Assembly (NCBI GenBank): GCA_010909165.1
Contig: VJWM01000119.1
Coordinates: 620,001-684,000 of the forward strand
Direction: 5' to 3'
Origin: Anthoceros angustus
Taxonomy: Eukaryota; Streptophyta; Anthocerotopsida; Anthocerotales; Anthocerotaceae
Length of the DNA stretch: 64,000 bases
Shown piece by piece: positions 10,754-21,893 of the stretch. Each line of letters begins with the position of its first letter. Within the stretch, counting starts at the first letter, position 1. The translations under genes and the position numbers were made by a program. A model generated the notes under the pieces. It did no database searches and was not told the origin of the DNA. It saw nothing but the letters and a program-made list of their open reading frames with translations.

Positions 10754-13315
10754 ATGGCGTTGAGCACGGCGGGGCTTCTGGACCTCCAAGCGGGTGGTGG
10801 AATCTGGCACTGGAGGGGTGTGCCTCAGGATTCATGGCATGGGAGGGCAATGCATAGAGTGGTGAGGCATGGGGTTGGACACCGGGTGAGCAGTAGATGT
10901 CAAGGTCTGTTTCCTGCTGGTTCGAGAAGTTGGTTCCATAGTGTGGCCTCGGTGAGGCAGCAGGTTGTGAGAAGGAAGGGAGTAGTGAGGTGCGAGAGCG
11001 GTGATGGGGAAGGAGATAAAGGGAAAGTGGGCTCCTCGTCTACTGCCACGGAAGAGCCAGAAGTTGAACCATCCTTGCCAACTACACCGTCAGCTGCTCC
11101 TCCTCCGTCGAGCCAGGTACATCTTGCTTAGGTTTGGTTGTTTGGGAGGTTTGTTTGTTCCATTTCAGGGTGCTGATCTCCATGTTGTGCTGTTTCTGTG
11201 TCTGTGGTCTCCAGTCTGAAAACCAATCCGTGCCACATGCTTTCTCGTTGGTGGATCTCATTGGTCCAGAGAAGGTTGATCCAGATGATGTGAAAGTCCT
11301 GAAAGAGAAAGTCTTTGGGTACACAACGTTCTGGGTCACCGGACAGGAGGCGTTTGGTGATTCAGGGGAAGGTGTGCTGCTTCTTGGGAATCTCCGAGGC
11401 AAGAGAGAAGATGTCTTTGCCAAGCTACAGCGTAGCTTACAGGAAGTGATGGGTAATAAGTATGACATGTTTATGGTGGAGGAGCCGAATGCAGAGGAGG
11501 AAGATCCAAGAGGGGGTCCACGTGTCAGTTTTGTTTTATTAAGAAAAGAGGTTTCCGATCCTGGGCCTACAGCGTTGTGGCAATATGTTATTGCTTCTTT
11601 GCTGTTTATTCTCACTGGGTTGTCATGTCTGGAGCTTGGAATCGCTTCTCAGGTACTTACTTCCTTTGCTCTGCTGTGTGGCTTCTGAAGCGGGGCGCCA
11701 ACTGTTCTGCTTGGTCTGCAAAAAGTTTATGAAGACTTACTGTGAAATCTTCACATATACTGATGTGCCTCTTCTCCAGTTGTCGAGGTTGCCGCCAGAG
11801 TTGGTTCGGTACTTCACGAATCCAGAAGCGGTTGATCCTCCCGATATATCCTTACTGGTGCCCTTTGTTGATTCTGCATTGCCCCTTGCTTATGGCGTAT
11901 TTGGGATACAGTTGTTCCATGTAAGGAATTTGTTTCCTCATCCTTTGTAAACAATTTCCGTGGATCTCAGTAAGTTGTTAGTGTAATGCAGTTCCTACAA
12001 AGAACTGAATTTCTGCGTTTGTATCAGGAACTGGGGCATAGACTGGCGGCTGCCCCCCTGAAGGTGAAGATGGGTATTCCGTTCCTGATACCAAATATAA
12101 CTCTAGGGAGTTTCGGAGCTGTCACCCAGGTATTATCACTGTCTCAACGTTTCTTTCGTTCTTTATGCACAGGCACTCATTGCATCGGTGGCTTGTGAGA
12201 CTTGCGTTCTTACACTCTGAGTGGCTGTGTGTCAAACACTGCAGTTTAAGTCAATCTGCCCTGATCGAACGGCAAAGTTCGACATTTCCGTGGCAGGGCC
12301 ATTAGCAGGAGGACTGCTTTCCGCAGGCATGCTTCTCACAGGTCTCGTTCTCTCTGGACAACCAGAATCAACACCTGAGCTCATACAGGTCCCTAGCCAG
12401 CTGTTCCAGGGATCATTGCTCCTTGGATCCGTGAGCAGGGCTATACTTGGCTACAAGTAAGCTTAGATGCAATTGCACTTTACAGAGATCTACATCAGTT
12501 ATTGAGTTGGTATCAATATGGATTTTCTGCCGTTTTCCTGTGCAGTGCCTTGCATGCGGCTACAGTCGGAATACACCCACTTGTAATTGCCGGTTGGTAA
12601 GTTGCCATTCACTGTGCTCATCTGCACTGGCTAGGATTTCGAAGGCGATGGGCACATGTTTCAGTTCGTTAACCGTTCGTTGTTAGAGTGCAGGTGTGGT
12701 CTGACTACCACAGCTTTCAATTTTCTTCCAGTGGGCTGCCTTGATGGAGGTCGAGCTATGCAGGTATGGTCAATCGAGGAAGGCTCCATCCGTGACGTTT
12801 ATTTTGACGGAACCTTCCCCCATTTTGTTGATGTCATATCTTATGCGAGCTCGCTCTGAACATGCAGGCCGCCTTTGGGAAAGTTGCCTTGAACATCTTC
12901 GGCCTATTGACATACCTGTTTCTTGGACTGGGTGTGGTAAGCATCCTGCAGATCCCAACCCCTAGTAGCTCAGAGCACTCTATGGTTGCACCACCTGAAC
13001 GCAATCTTTCTGATGCTTTTGCAGCTCGGAGGCCCGCTCTCTTTACCCTGGGGACTGTACATTCTGATCGTTCAGGTGCGTGTAGCTCGTGACATCGTTC
13101 TTGCTTGGACCACCCCTACCTAAAATCACTCATTCTTAAGTATTGTCGTGCAGCGAGCCCCAGAGCGGCCATCTCTGAACGATGTCACGGAAGTGGGTTC
13201 CTGGAGGCAAGCAGCCCTGGCTGTTGCTCTGCTCTTGGTTATTACAACCCTAGTGCCTCTTTGGGATGGCCTTGCAGAGGATCTGGGCATCGGACTTGGA
13301 GCACCGCTTTTGTAA
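10754..13315 (+). CDS. EGY3: EGY3, plastid S2P-family membrane metalloprotease-like protein (10 exons)
   Basis: Exons by GT-AG junctions and frame continuity: 10754-11116, 11215-11652, 11780-11920, 12028-12129, 12245-12456, 12546-12596, 12694-12763, 12868-12936, 13025-13075, 13154-13315. The product is about 552 residues. The ATG at 10754 opens an Arg/Ser-rich, acid-poor leader that suits a plastid transit peptide; an in-frame ATG at 10556 is possible. Exon 2 has the EGY3 block GYTTFWVTGQEAFGDSGEG and EDPRGGPRVSFVLLRKEV. The zinc motif HELGH is split across the exon 3/4 junction. The second site is FNFLPVGCLDGG in exon 7. Several hydrophobic segments follow, and the end PERPSLNDVTEVGSWR...PLWDGLAEDLGIGL is typical of EGY3. 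EGY3 acts in thylakoid stress signalling in flowering plants (family knowledge). Exon borders are read by eye, and no transcript data were available. Confidence 0.9.
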
Positions 13316-13901
13316 AGACTACTCCTAATGAGGAGTGTTCTTACTCAACTGTCACCACCTGCCGAGTGCTCACAAGTGACTCGAGGGAAAGTTTGGAGCT
13401 ATGTCCATCTTAAAGACGGGAAGGAAATGTAGATCCAGGCCTGGGGTCATCCAAGCTGTAAACCTGGATTCCCTTCCTTTGCTAAAATCAAAGCCTCCGG
13501 TGAAGCATTCGGATCTACTTCTACGGATACATTCCGTTTAACCTTTGGTGCCTGCCTAAGACATGTCGCGCCCTTGGATGCTCCCTAAAATTCACCGTCC
13601 CAATCTGTCCCTCCGACCTCTTGAGTACCGTGGCCGCGCACTTGTGTACACCACCGCAGGTATCGGAGCTTTCATTTCGTGGTATTTCATGTTCCTCTTG
13701 GCTCTATCTTATTCGACCGATCTTATTTGTCCAATAAGATAGAGCCACAGAAACATCAAGAAAATTGGACAGAGTTTAAGGCGAGGTGACACATTGTTAG
13801 CACTGTACAGGACCCACCTATTCGGACCGCCTGCTGATTCTGCCCCGCAACCCACATCCACATTTCACCTGCTGAGCAGTGCACTGGCTGGTTCTTCATC
13901 G
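13316..13901. other. Intergenic between convergent EGY3 and PPR genes
   Basis: No coding region. The stretch holds the two facing 3' ends and the hairpin at 13699-13747. Confidence 0.6.
13699..13747. repeat. Perfect 15-bp inverted repeat (hairpin)
   Basis: Arms TGGCTCTATCTTATT (13699-13713) and AATAAGATAGAGCCA (13733-13747) are perfectly complementary and separated by 19 bases. Imperfect pairing continues about 10 bases outward. It may be a foldback transposon relic or a 3'-end structure between convergent genes. Confidence 0.85.
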
Positions 13902-16508
13902 TCACGGTCGACCTTTACAACTGCAAGAACCAGCTGCAAATCGATGCACACGATACCCATCCCTTACAACAATGTCCCTCTGTTCAACCCTTGACATGAT
14001 CTCCGTGGAACTGTGGCAGTCATTGCACATTCGTAGATTCTTCGTTACCACCAGAGGTGTGCCACTTGGAGTGTTCAAGAGACCAAACGCCAAAGCTAGC
14101 TTCTCAGCATGTCCGCAAAGCACATCTTCCTTTTCCTTCTCAGACAGTGGCTTCAACACCAACTTTGTGTGTGGTACATGGCCCCCTTCCTGCATCAGCC
14201 GTGCATTTACGTCCTCTACCTTGAGCGCAATATCATGTCTGTTTTCTCCTACCACAAATGTATGTACCTGCCTCTTCACCTCAATGCCCGCCACTGCAGG
14301 TTTCTTATTAGCTCCTGCTACCATTCTCTGTGTTTCAATCCTGTCTACATCGGTCCACCTACCTGCATCTGCATAAGCATTGGCCATGAGCACATATGCA
14401 GATGCACACTGAGGCTCCAGTCTAACCAGACTTTCAAAACACCATATCGCCCTCTCTACATCCCCGTGCCTTTTGCATGCATTCAGCAAAGACGTCAACC
14501 CCACAACATTGCTTTTGCTCTCACTTGATAACAGCATGTCCTCTGCCTCATCTAAATGGCCTGCACGCCCAAGAAGATCAATCATGCCATTGTAATGTTC
14601 AATACCAGGTTTGATGCCATGCTGTTCAACCATGGAATCAAAGAGGTTGCGGCCCTCATTCACCAGTCCCTCGTGACTGCATGCTGCTAAAAGGCAAGTA
14701 AAAGTAGTATCATCAGGCTCAACACCAGTGGCTACCATTTCCTCGAAATAGGCCAGTGCATTGTACCCTTCATCACAAGTACCACAACCAGCTATCAAGG
14801 CATTCCATGTCACCACATTTTTCGTGCTCAAGCTGTCAAAAACCGTGCGAGCAGCTTCCAGTTCGCCACATTTTGCATACATGTCCACCAGGCAGTTACC
14901 CAACACAATATTATCTAACAGTCCCCTTCTGACGATCTGCGAGTGCAGCTGTCTGCCCATCTGTAAGGCACCAGCGCTTGCACAGGCCTTCAAAAGGCAA
15001 GCAAAAGTAACCTCGTCAGCCACAATTAGGCAGTCCTGCTGCATTTGCCCATACAGAACAAGTGCCTCCTGGCCGAGCCCTTGCTTTGCGTACCCGGCAA
15101 TCAGGGCCGTCCATGTCACCACGTTTTTTGTGGCCAAACTGTCAAAAACCCGGCGTGCATCTTCCAGTTCGCCACACTTTGCATACATGTCCACCAGGGA
15201 AGTGCCCACAAGTACGTTATGTATCTGTCTTCTTCCCACAATCTCTGCATGGAGGTGCCTGCCTTTCTGTACAGCACCAGCGCTTGCACAGGCCTTCAGC
15301 AGGCAGGCGAAAGTTACATGGTTACAAACAATCAAGCCCTCCTGCTCCATTTGTTCGTACAGAACAAGAGCCTCATGGCCGAGCCCATGATCAGCATACC
15401 CACCAATCAGGGCTGTCCATGTCACCACATCCTTCGTGACCAAGCTGTCAAAAATCCTGCGTGCATGTTCCAGTTCGCCACATTTTGCATACATGTCCAC
15501 CAGGCAGTTGCCAACAAACAGGTTTATAGGGATGCCACTGTGCAACACATCAAGGTGCACTTTTCTGCCAGATTCCAGGTCCGCAGCACATGCACAAGCT
15601 TGAAGGGCTGCTACAAAGACGTGACAGTCCGCCTTCACACCTGAGCTACGCATCTCATGGTACAGTTGTATCGCCTCATCAGGTTTCCCATGTTTGGCAT
15701 GTGCGGAGATAATGGAGCACCACATGAAGGCATCTGGTTTGCCCACCCTGGTGAACACATCCATGGCCTCCTGGAGCCTACCTCCATGTGCATACATGCG
15801 CAAGATATGGTTTCCCAGGTACGTATTTGACTCGTACCCAAGTTTGACAGTGAGATCATGGACTCGTCGGCCCAAAACCAGATTCTCCTCAGCTGCACAC
15901 AATTTGAGCACAGCATAAATCAGAGACTGAGAAATAGGACAGTCTGTATGCGCCAGAGATTCCAGGGCTCCAACGGCCTCTGTGAGCTTCTCCTGCTGAC
16001 ATAACCTGCTCACGGTCACCGCCGTTACGCCGCCCATTTCCAATCCTGCAAGCCCGCCAGGCCCAGGCTTATCAGGAGAGATGGACTTGGAAGGAGAGGC
16101 ACCATGACCCATCCGCACATCCAAAGAAACGAGCTGCTCATCCACCCAATCTGGCTTGAACATGCTGTTTAACCAGAGGACCTCGTGGGACCCCTTGCGC
16201 CGGAAGTCAGGGGAACCTGAGCTCTTCTTACCTCGCCTGTTATCCCACCACATGGCAGGCTCCAGGAAAAAGTGCCGCCACAAGATCTCCTGCTCCTGGC
16301 CACCACCATTGCTGGAAAGGTCTTCCCCAGCCATCCATTTGCTCGGAAGTGCCGGGTTCCTTACACTGCTGCACCTGAGGGCTTGGTTGTTTGCCGGCGG
16401 TTGACTACATGAAGTGAGGTGAGCAGGAGCAGGAGCTCCTGGTAGATTCCCACTCAACCCACAAATTTGTTGGGTCCAAAACCGATCCGGTTGCCATACA
16501 GGGGCCAT
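13902..16508 (-). CDS. PPR protein, PLS class with DYW:KP domain and N-terminal PDF motif
   Basis: Candidate organellar RNA-editing factor. The ATG at 16508 gives 868 residues and aligns with the starts of its paralogues (M-A-x-V-W-Q-P); the longer frame from 16547 begins with TTG. Order: a Ser/Pro-rich putative targeting leader; an OSB-type PDF block (ILWRHFFLEPAMWWDNR, then SPDFRRKGS); a linker; P-L-S triplets of about 101 residues that recur as LVDMYAKCGELEDARRVFDSLATK / VVTWTALIAGYA; then P2-L2-S2, E1 and E2. The PG-box position reads NKKPAVAGIEV. The deaminase keeps HAE (usual HSE) and CNDCH, and ends CSCKGRP in place of the usual DYW. KP-type DYW domains have been linked to U-to-C editing. 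The gene is single-exon and intact. Targeting to mitochondrion or plastid is inferred. Confidence 0.93.
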   Translation of the reverse strand: MAPVWQPDRFWTQQICGLSGNLPGAPAPAHLTSCSQPPANNQALRCSSVRNPALPSKWMAGEDLSSNGGGQEQEILWRHFFLEPAMWWDNRRGKKSSGSPDFRRKGSHEVLWLNSMFKPDWVDEQLVSLDVRMGHGASPSKSISPDKPGPGGLAGLEMGGVTAVTVSRLCQQEKLTEAVGALESLAHTDCPISQSLIYAVLKLCAAEENLVLGRRVHDLTVKLGYESNTYLGNHILRMYAHGGRLQEAMDVFTRVGKPDAFMWCSIISAHAKHGKPDEAIQLYHEMRSSGVKADCHVFVAALQACACAADLESGRKVHLDVLHSGIPINLFVGNCLVDMYAKCGELEHARRIFDSLVTKDVVTWTALIGGYADHGLGHEALVLYEQMEQEGLIVCNHVTFACLLKACASAGAVQKGRHLHAEIVGRRQIHNVLVGTSLVDMYAKCGELEDARRVFDSLATKNVVTWTALIAGYAKQGLGQEALVLYGQMQQDCLIVADEVTFACLLKACASAGALQMGRQLHSQIVRRGLLDNIVLGNCLVDMYAKCGELEAARTVFDSLSTKNVVTWNALIAGCGTCDEGYNALAYFEEMVATGVEPDDTTFTCLLAACSHEGLVNEGRNLFDSMVEQHGIKPGIEHYNGMIDLLGRAGHLDEAEDMLLSSESKSNVVGLTSLLNACKRHGDVERAIWCFESLVRLEPQCASAYVLMANAYADAGRWTDVDRIETQRMVAGANKKPAVAGIEVKRQVHTFVVGENRHDIALKVEDVNARLMQEGGHVPHTKLVLKPLSEKEKEDVLCGHAEKLALAFGLLNTPSGTPLVVTKNLRMCNDCHSSTEIMSRVEQRDIVVRDGYRVHRFAAGSCSCKGRP

Positions 16509-18115
16509 CTTGCAGGCACAGCTTTCGGAAAATGAGACGCACAGCAAACCATGTAGGCTGTGGCAGGATGCCTAGGTACTGTGCATAAAAGCACAAGCCT
16601 TAGCGAGCCTTGTGCCGACTTCAGCCAAAGGCACCACAACAAAAATGTTAGACTGCGTGACCCCTGGTTGAGACAGGTTTGCCATCCTTGCCCTGCTTTC
16701 CTCTGTGCTGCGGACTCTTACAGCAGAAGATTTATGAAGTGTCTGGATAGCGCCCTGGGCTGTCATTGGCTTGTTGATCACATCGGGGCGACATGGCAAG
16801 AGTAGCATTGTAGCAGGCCATACATCGGCTGCCGTACTTCACAATCACTTTCTTGTAATCTGTCTGCTGGCTGGTTGGACGCCTGGACATTCCTTTAGCA
16901 GCCGCGGTACCCAGTCATTCACTGCATCCAGCGACAACGTCGGGCTTGCCGATATCCACCAGTGAATAGCTATAGCGAAGGCAAAAACTAGTCGAGGATA
17001 CGCTCGGGCAATACTGCTCCCTCCAACTTAGAGTTTTGCCCAACAAGCCCTGTGCTTCCGCTTGCACACGGCGATGGGAGTTCCCACCAGCAGCGTTTTA
17101 CAATGAGCTCGTTTGCCTAAGCATGTTGTTACGGTGCTAAGCCACATTGTGGCAGCGTACACCACGATGACGTCGGACTTGCCTCGGGATTGTCCCTTCC
17201 ACATTCAGATCTACAGAATAGTGCGACAAAAGCGCTTCTTCTCTCCACAGAGAAAGAAGGCCATGAAGTCTAGATGGACCACATACGAACAATTGCTGCC
17301 TCATTGTCACAGGAACTTACAGAATGTTTGAACCAAGAGTGATGGATTCTTGAGGATCATTATGGAATTTGGGCCCAGCAGGATTGCTCGGATCACCATC
17401 TCAAGACCGTGACAACCGTGGGAGACAACTTGCGATAGGCTTAAACAAGAACCCCCACACGGTAGACAAATGGCCCCCATCATCACCAGTCTAGTCTGGA
17501 ATCCCAGTGCGCCTGCTGCTCCGGATCCCGAAATGGAACAGAAGGACGGGCGCCTCGTCTTCATATTTGCCTTGCAAATCCAAGCGCGTGACGGACGGCG
17601 ATGGTGGACTTGCATGCAAATGGAAACACCGGGCTTGTCGGGTTTTCTGGTTCGCGGTGGGAAGCACTGGGCTCATTAAGGTTTTCGGGTTCATGGCCGA
17701 GCTCGGAGTTGGAAGGTGCAGACAGTATTGCTCGAGTATTTATCGTCTGGTTCAGCAAGCGGTGGTGTATCTAGGTGGAGAGAGGGGCATGTGGCATGAC
17801 ATGCACATGAGGGGGGTGAGATGGGGCCCCCCAACCTGGCTTGATTTCTAAGCCTAGCCCTGCTCATGTGCATCGTCCAATTAGCGTCTCGGAAGCACAT
17901 CGACAGGGATTTTGTAAGCCATTCCGTCTGCAGCATGCTGTGATGCATGACCCAAAACAGGCTTGGTGTGACAGTACTCACGTTCAGGTTAGCGATCACA
18001 GGTAGTGCTCAGAGCGGAGAACATGTTGGCTCGCGCGATAGGCGGGCAACTCTCACGGTTGGGCTCATTTATAAGACGAGGTTGGAGGGCTCCACCTTCT
18101 TATAGCGGTGGGGCT
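16509..18115. other. Intergenic: PPR promoter side, no gene seen
   Basis: Short open frames only, none with a recognisable domain. The DNA is mixed, without clear repeats until about 18100. Confidence 0.5.
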
Positions 18116-18121
18116 GCGGAT

Positions 18122-18480
18122 AGAAGAAGAAGAATTTTATTTAAGCCCACTGAGGATGGATTTCCGTTATGGGACTTGGTACTTAACAACTTGTATCATG
18201 GTGTGCCTAAGCTACTTGCACCAAAGGCATCCACTCCCTTTAGGCACCCTATCTAAGTACTTGTACCATGGTGTGTTTAAGCTACTTACACTAAGGGCAT
18301 CCACTCCCTTTAGGCACCCCATCTAAGTATCGATCCAAGCTCAGGATGCTTAATCACGGCATTCTTATAAATGTGTGTCCATTTGGCCTAGGCCCCATCT
18401 AAGTACCGGTCCAAGCTCATGATGCTTAATCACAGCGTTCTTATAAATGTGTGTCCATTTGGCCTAGGCCATTTGGACGA
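18122..18480. repeat. Dispersed repeat with internal tandem copies
   Basis: ACTTGTA(T/C)CATGGTGTG followed by ...GCATCCACTCCCTTTAGGCACC is present twice in tandem (about 18185-18258 and 18259-18330). GTCCAAGCTCA(G/T)GATGCTTAATCAC...GTGTGTCCATTTGGCCTAGGCC is also present twice. Inverted copies of the same family lie near 40785-40920 and 45829-46036, with a partial copy near 32355-32403. On the minus strand the unit has a TATAAGAA word near its start and ends in AAATAAAATTCTTCTTCT, a polyadenylation-like tail, which suggests a retroposed element. Confidence 0.75.
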
Positions 18481-18481
18481 T

Positions 18482-18697
18482 AGCTACGTTGGTATAAGAA
18501 CTTTGGTGTTTGGCACCCCATGCTCGGATCAGCACTGGGATGGGGTGCATGAGATCAAGTTATGAAAATCATTTATTTTGAGCTCAGTTAGCTACGTTGG
18601 TATAAGAACTTTGGTGTTTGGCACCCCATGCTCGGATCAGCACTGGGATGGGGTGCATGAGATCAAGTTATGAAAATCATTTATTTTGAGCTCAGTT
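18482..18697. repeat. Two exact tandem copies of a 108-bp unit
   Basis: 18482-18589 and 18590-18697 appear identical base for base, starting AGCTACGTTGGTATAAG and ending TTTTGAGCTCAGTT. Complete identity implies a very recent duplication or an assembly effect. Confidence 0.85.
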
Positions 18698-18879
18698 GGG
18701 GCGTCGAGGCATGTTGGCAGGCATATGGCATGTCCGTGCCCTAAACTCTCTCCGGGGATGCTTTATCCTAACCCTGTCTCTGAGACTGCTGTATGATCTG
18801 CGCGAGATTGGTGGAAGTTTGCGCACTCTACGTTTTAAAGCAAAGAAGTTGAACTTATAATGTAGTTTTATGTATTTGT

Positions 18880-19330
18880 ATCAATGCGGAATATCCAAGT
18901 GCATTAGTGTAGTTCCTCTCTTCTCTCTCTTCCGCCCCTCCTCTCACGTCCAAACTTTGCTTTTTCAAGAAGGAGTTTTGTGTCAATCCCCCTCTGGTTT
19001 CCTGCCCTGCCACACTACCTTAGTTCTCCCCTCTCCTTCAAACTCCATACACTCATTAGCCAATTCCGTGTTAGCTCCCATCACCTTCGGATCGAAACTG
19101 ACCGCTGGCTCAAGCCCGCACCTCCTCAAGAAGAACGAATTTGCAAGCTCTGCTCCTTAGACCCTGAATCTAAATCGCATTGTGCCAATCCACGTTGTCT
19201 TTGCTCCTTTTGCCGTTCATTCTTCACACACACTCCTAAAAAGAGAGGAAAATACCACAAAAGTATAAATCGGCTGGGACAATCGACGAATTGTGGACTC
19301 CACACCCATGGAGATGCACTACAATAAATG
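18880..19330 (+). mobile_element. LINE-type retrotransposon remnant, ORF2 C-terminal end
   Basis: One frame (within 18980-19210) reads ...SFKLHTLISQFRVSSHHLRIETDRW...EERICKLCSLD. The LRIETDRW...ERxCxLC pattern is typical of the region downstream of reverse transcriptase in plant LINEs, ahead of the cysteine knuckle. No reverse transcriptase core is left. A related, oppositely oriented copy lies at 21128-21893. Confidence 0.6.
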
Positions 19331-19677
19331 GCCCTCGTTTGTAGATGCGGCATGAAGCACTCGCCGGTTGGGACCATGGCAACGGTTAACCCTGGTTGGG
19401 TGGGCAAGTGTTAGGCAGGCCCCAATGTAGCATGTTCGGGTCCAAGCTTCGATATGAAGCGCTCGCAGGTTAGGGTAGATAGCATGGATAACCCGGGATG
19501 GGTAGGTGGTTGGCGGGCGCCCAAAATTGGCCGCATGGTGGCCTAGGAATGTCGAGTACACTAGCGAGGAATTTGGCCCAATTACACCAAACATTTTCCA
19601 CGTTACGTTAGAAACATGCTCCACAACTGAGAAGACTAGGATTGATCGCTGATCCTCCCCATCACGGACATGAGCCA

Positions 19678-20100
19678 CAACCAACAACAACAACAACAAC
19701 AACAACTTTATTTATGTCCGCTAAGGATGGAAGGACCATCATGGGATAGAGATAGTGAAGCATAAAAGAGGGAAAAAACCAAGTACACATACGCACGTCT
19801 GAACTAGAACTTAAGACAATAATTGTTTGAGATGAGAAAAAGGAGGAAAAACATGAAAAAAGGAGCCGAAACCTATAAGCAGTCCAACAAAGCCTGCCGA
19901 CGGACAAAAAGCTCAGAGAGATAGAGTCCAGAGAGCTTAGTAATGTGAAAAGAGAAGAATTTGCACAAGGAAAAATCAGTACACTCAAAAAGAAGAGTAT
20001 AATGAGCCCGAATATCAACATAGATGGGACAACAAGGCTACTTATGGAAGGCTGGAAGCATGTGTGGTTATGGCTTCCCAAATTGCATATGACTTGCATG
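19678..20100 (-). mobile_element. LINE-like 3' end with (TTG)n tail, minus strand
   Basis: On the minus strand the stretch ends ...GGACATAAATAAAG followed by about seven TTG units (plus-strand CAACAACAAC at 19679-19705). The sequence upstream of the tail matches the 3' part of the copy at 21128-21460 (for example GGAAGGACCATCATGGGA and GTTTGAGATGAGAAAAA). A short repeat tail right after an AATAAA signal is characteristic of some LINEs and SINEs. Confidence 0.6.
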
Positions 20101-21127
20101 AGGCCTTTTCAAGATGTAATTTTTTCAAGGCTATATATGAATCTGCTTGTCTTTCACAGGCAAATGTATTGGTATTAATTTTGAGGGATTTGGAGCTACA
20201 GCGGTTGAGATAATGGCTGAAAGGTGTATGACCTTACTATTTCTTCCAGAGCATGTGGAGCTCACATGATATTTTGATTCTCTTAAATCTACATACCAAA
20301 ATGTCTTTCACTGCAAGAAAATCCAACGATGTGTCTTGTGAAAGATTCTGAGTTGTTTCCATGGACTGATTGCTGACGAGGGCAAGGTGCACCCCGAGAA
20401 GATAGGAATAGCGACGCAAGTTTAGGGAGTGGCTGAGATTGAAGGAAGCGCCGGAATAATGCCAAAGACGTTGAGCGGGAAGGACAGGAATAGTTTAGTC
20501 TGTTTTTGGCATGCAAGAGGAAATGGTAGCCCGACCCGTAGCCTTAAGAGTGGCCTTGAGAGCCAAGTAATATAGACTGGATTAGCTTAATATGTTTCAC
20601 TTGTGCTTGCGGGATTCCGAAAACTTTGCTGATGCGCTAAGGCTGAGTGTAGCAAATGGCAAGTCTGGTGCTCCTCCCTCTAACACCCAGTGGAGTCTGA
20701 GGGGTCATGAGTCTGATAGTCAAGAGCCTAGGTGACGGGACTCGCCGGGAGCGATGTGTGTGTGAGAGGAGGGGAACTAGGTGAGAAACTCCCCGTGAGA
20801 GTGCGCTCCTAAAAGCCCCAACATTGGGTATGGTTCAAGGAGAAAAGGCTGCAAAGGAGGTGTGGCAAGTACTGGGGCGCTAGTAGGTGAAGGTGAAGTT
20901 CTAACTCTGGGCAGCACGTAAAACGTTTGTGTGTTTAGATTCTGAGATTAGCGAGGGACAGTATCCGAGTTGATAGTTGTGTAAGGTTCATGGCGCTGAG
21001 CTGGGGTGTGGCTGTCCATTCCGTAAAAGAAATTTTAATATCATGACGTGTTCACATTATTTTGAATAAATAGAGCTAGGGGAACTTGAATGTTGTCAGC
21101 CTTCGGCTTCAAAGCCTCGCACAATAA
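20101..21127. other. Intergenic stretch between LINE relics
   Basis: Nothing coding is supported. The sequence is probably transposon-derived but I recognise no domain. Confidence 0.4.
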
Positions 21128-21893
21128 CAACAACTGTATTTATGTGCACTAAGGAAGGAAGGACCATCATGGGACAAAGATAGTATAGCATAAAAAGAGA
21201 TGAAACACTGTGTACACGTATATACATCTGAACTAGAGAGACAGAGACTGTTTGAGATGAGAAAAAAAGAAGGGAAAGCTATAAGAAGAAAAAAAAAGGC
21301 AAAACTCTATAAAGAGTCTAATTGGGTCTGCCGATAATCAAAAAGCTCATAGAGACATAGCCCTATGAACTTAAGTCTATGAAAGGAGAAATCTACACAA
21401 GAAAAAACCAGCACACTAAAAAGAAGAGTGTAACAAGCCCGAGCAAGAGTATAGGGAAAGTAATAGAAGAGGAAGTGCAATTCAGATCAGTGTCGAGGGA
21501 GCAGAGCTTGCAAACATGAGCAACTTGAGGATGTGCGGTCTTAAACCAGCGGTCGATCTCGATTCGGAGGTGGTGGGAGCTAACACGGAATTGACCAATG
21601 AGTGTGCTGAGCTTGAAGGAGAAAGGAGAATTGAGGTAACGTGGTAGGGCAGGGAAACCCCACTCCCCGCTCCCCACACCACTCCTCGCACTCCGTCCAC
21701 TCCTCGCTCCCCGCACTGCTCCTTGTAGAAACGGAGTCTGGGTCTTAAAGGAGGGGCAAATGAGAGGGGATCTCTTGCACCGCAACAGCCTTCTGGCCGC
21801 CGCTTGCCACACACCAATGTCTCTATCTCTAGGTGCCACTCTTAGACGAGCTCGTCCGCCTCCTCCAGTCATGAGCAGAAATCCAGGTAGCAC
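21128..21893 (-). mobile_element. LINE-type retrotransposon remnant, minus strand
   Basis: The minus-strand frame around 21480-21660 reads FPALPRYLNSPFSFKLSTLIGQ, then FRVSSHHLRIEIDRW and VCKLCSLD, closely related to the plus-strand remnant at 18980-19210. The 3' end at about 21128 carries a short TTG run. The element is truncated on the 5' side. Confidence 0.6.

Noticed and set aside
10234-10767. 177-codon minus-strand frame opposite the EGY3 leader
   Set aside because: Shadow frame without motifs. The plus strand has the consistent spliced gene.
14109-15644. Several open frames on the plus strand opposite the PPR gene at 13902-16508
   Set aside because: They are antisense shadows of the repeated PPR modules. 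The same pseudo-peptides recur at each module and in each paralogue.
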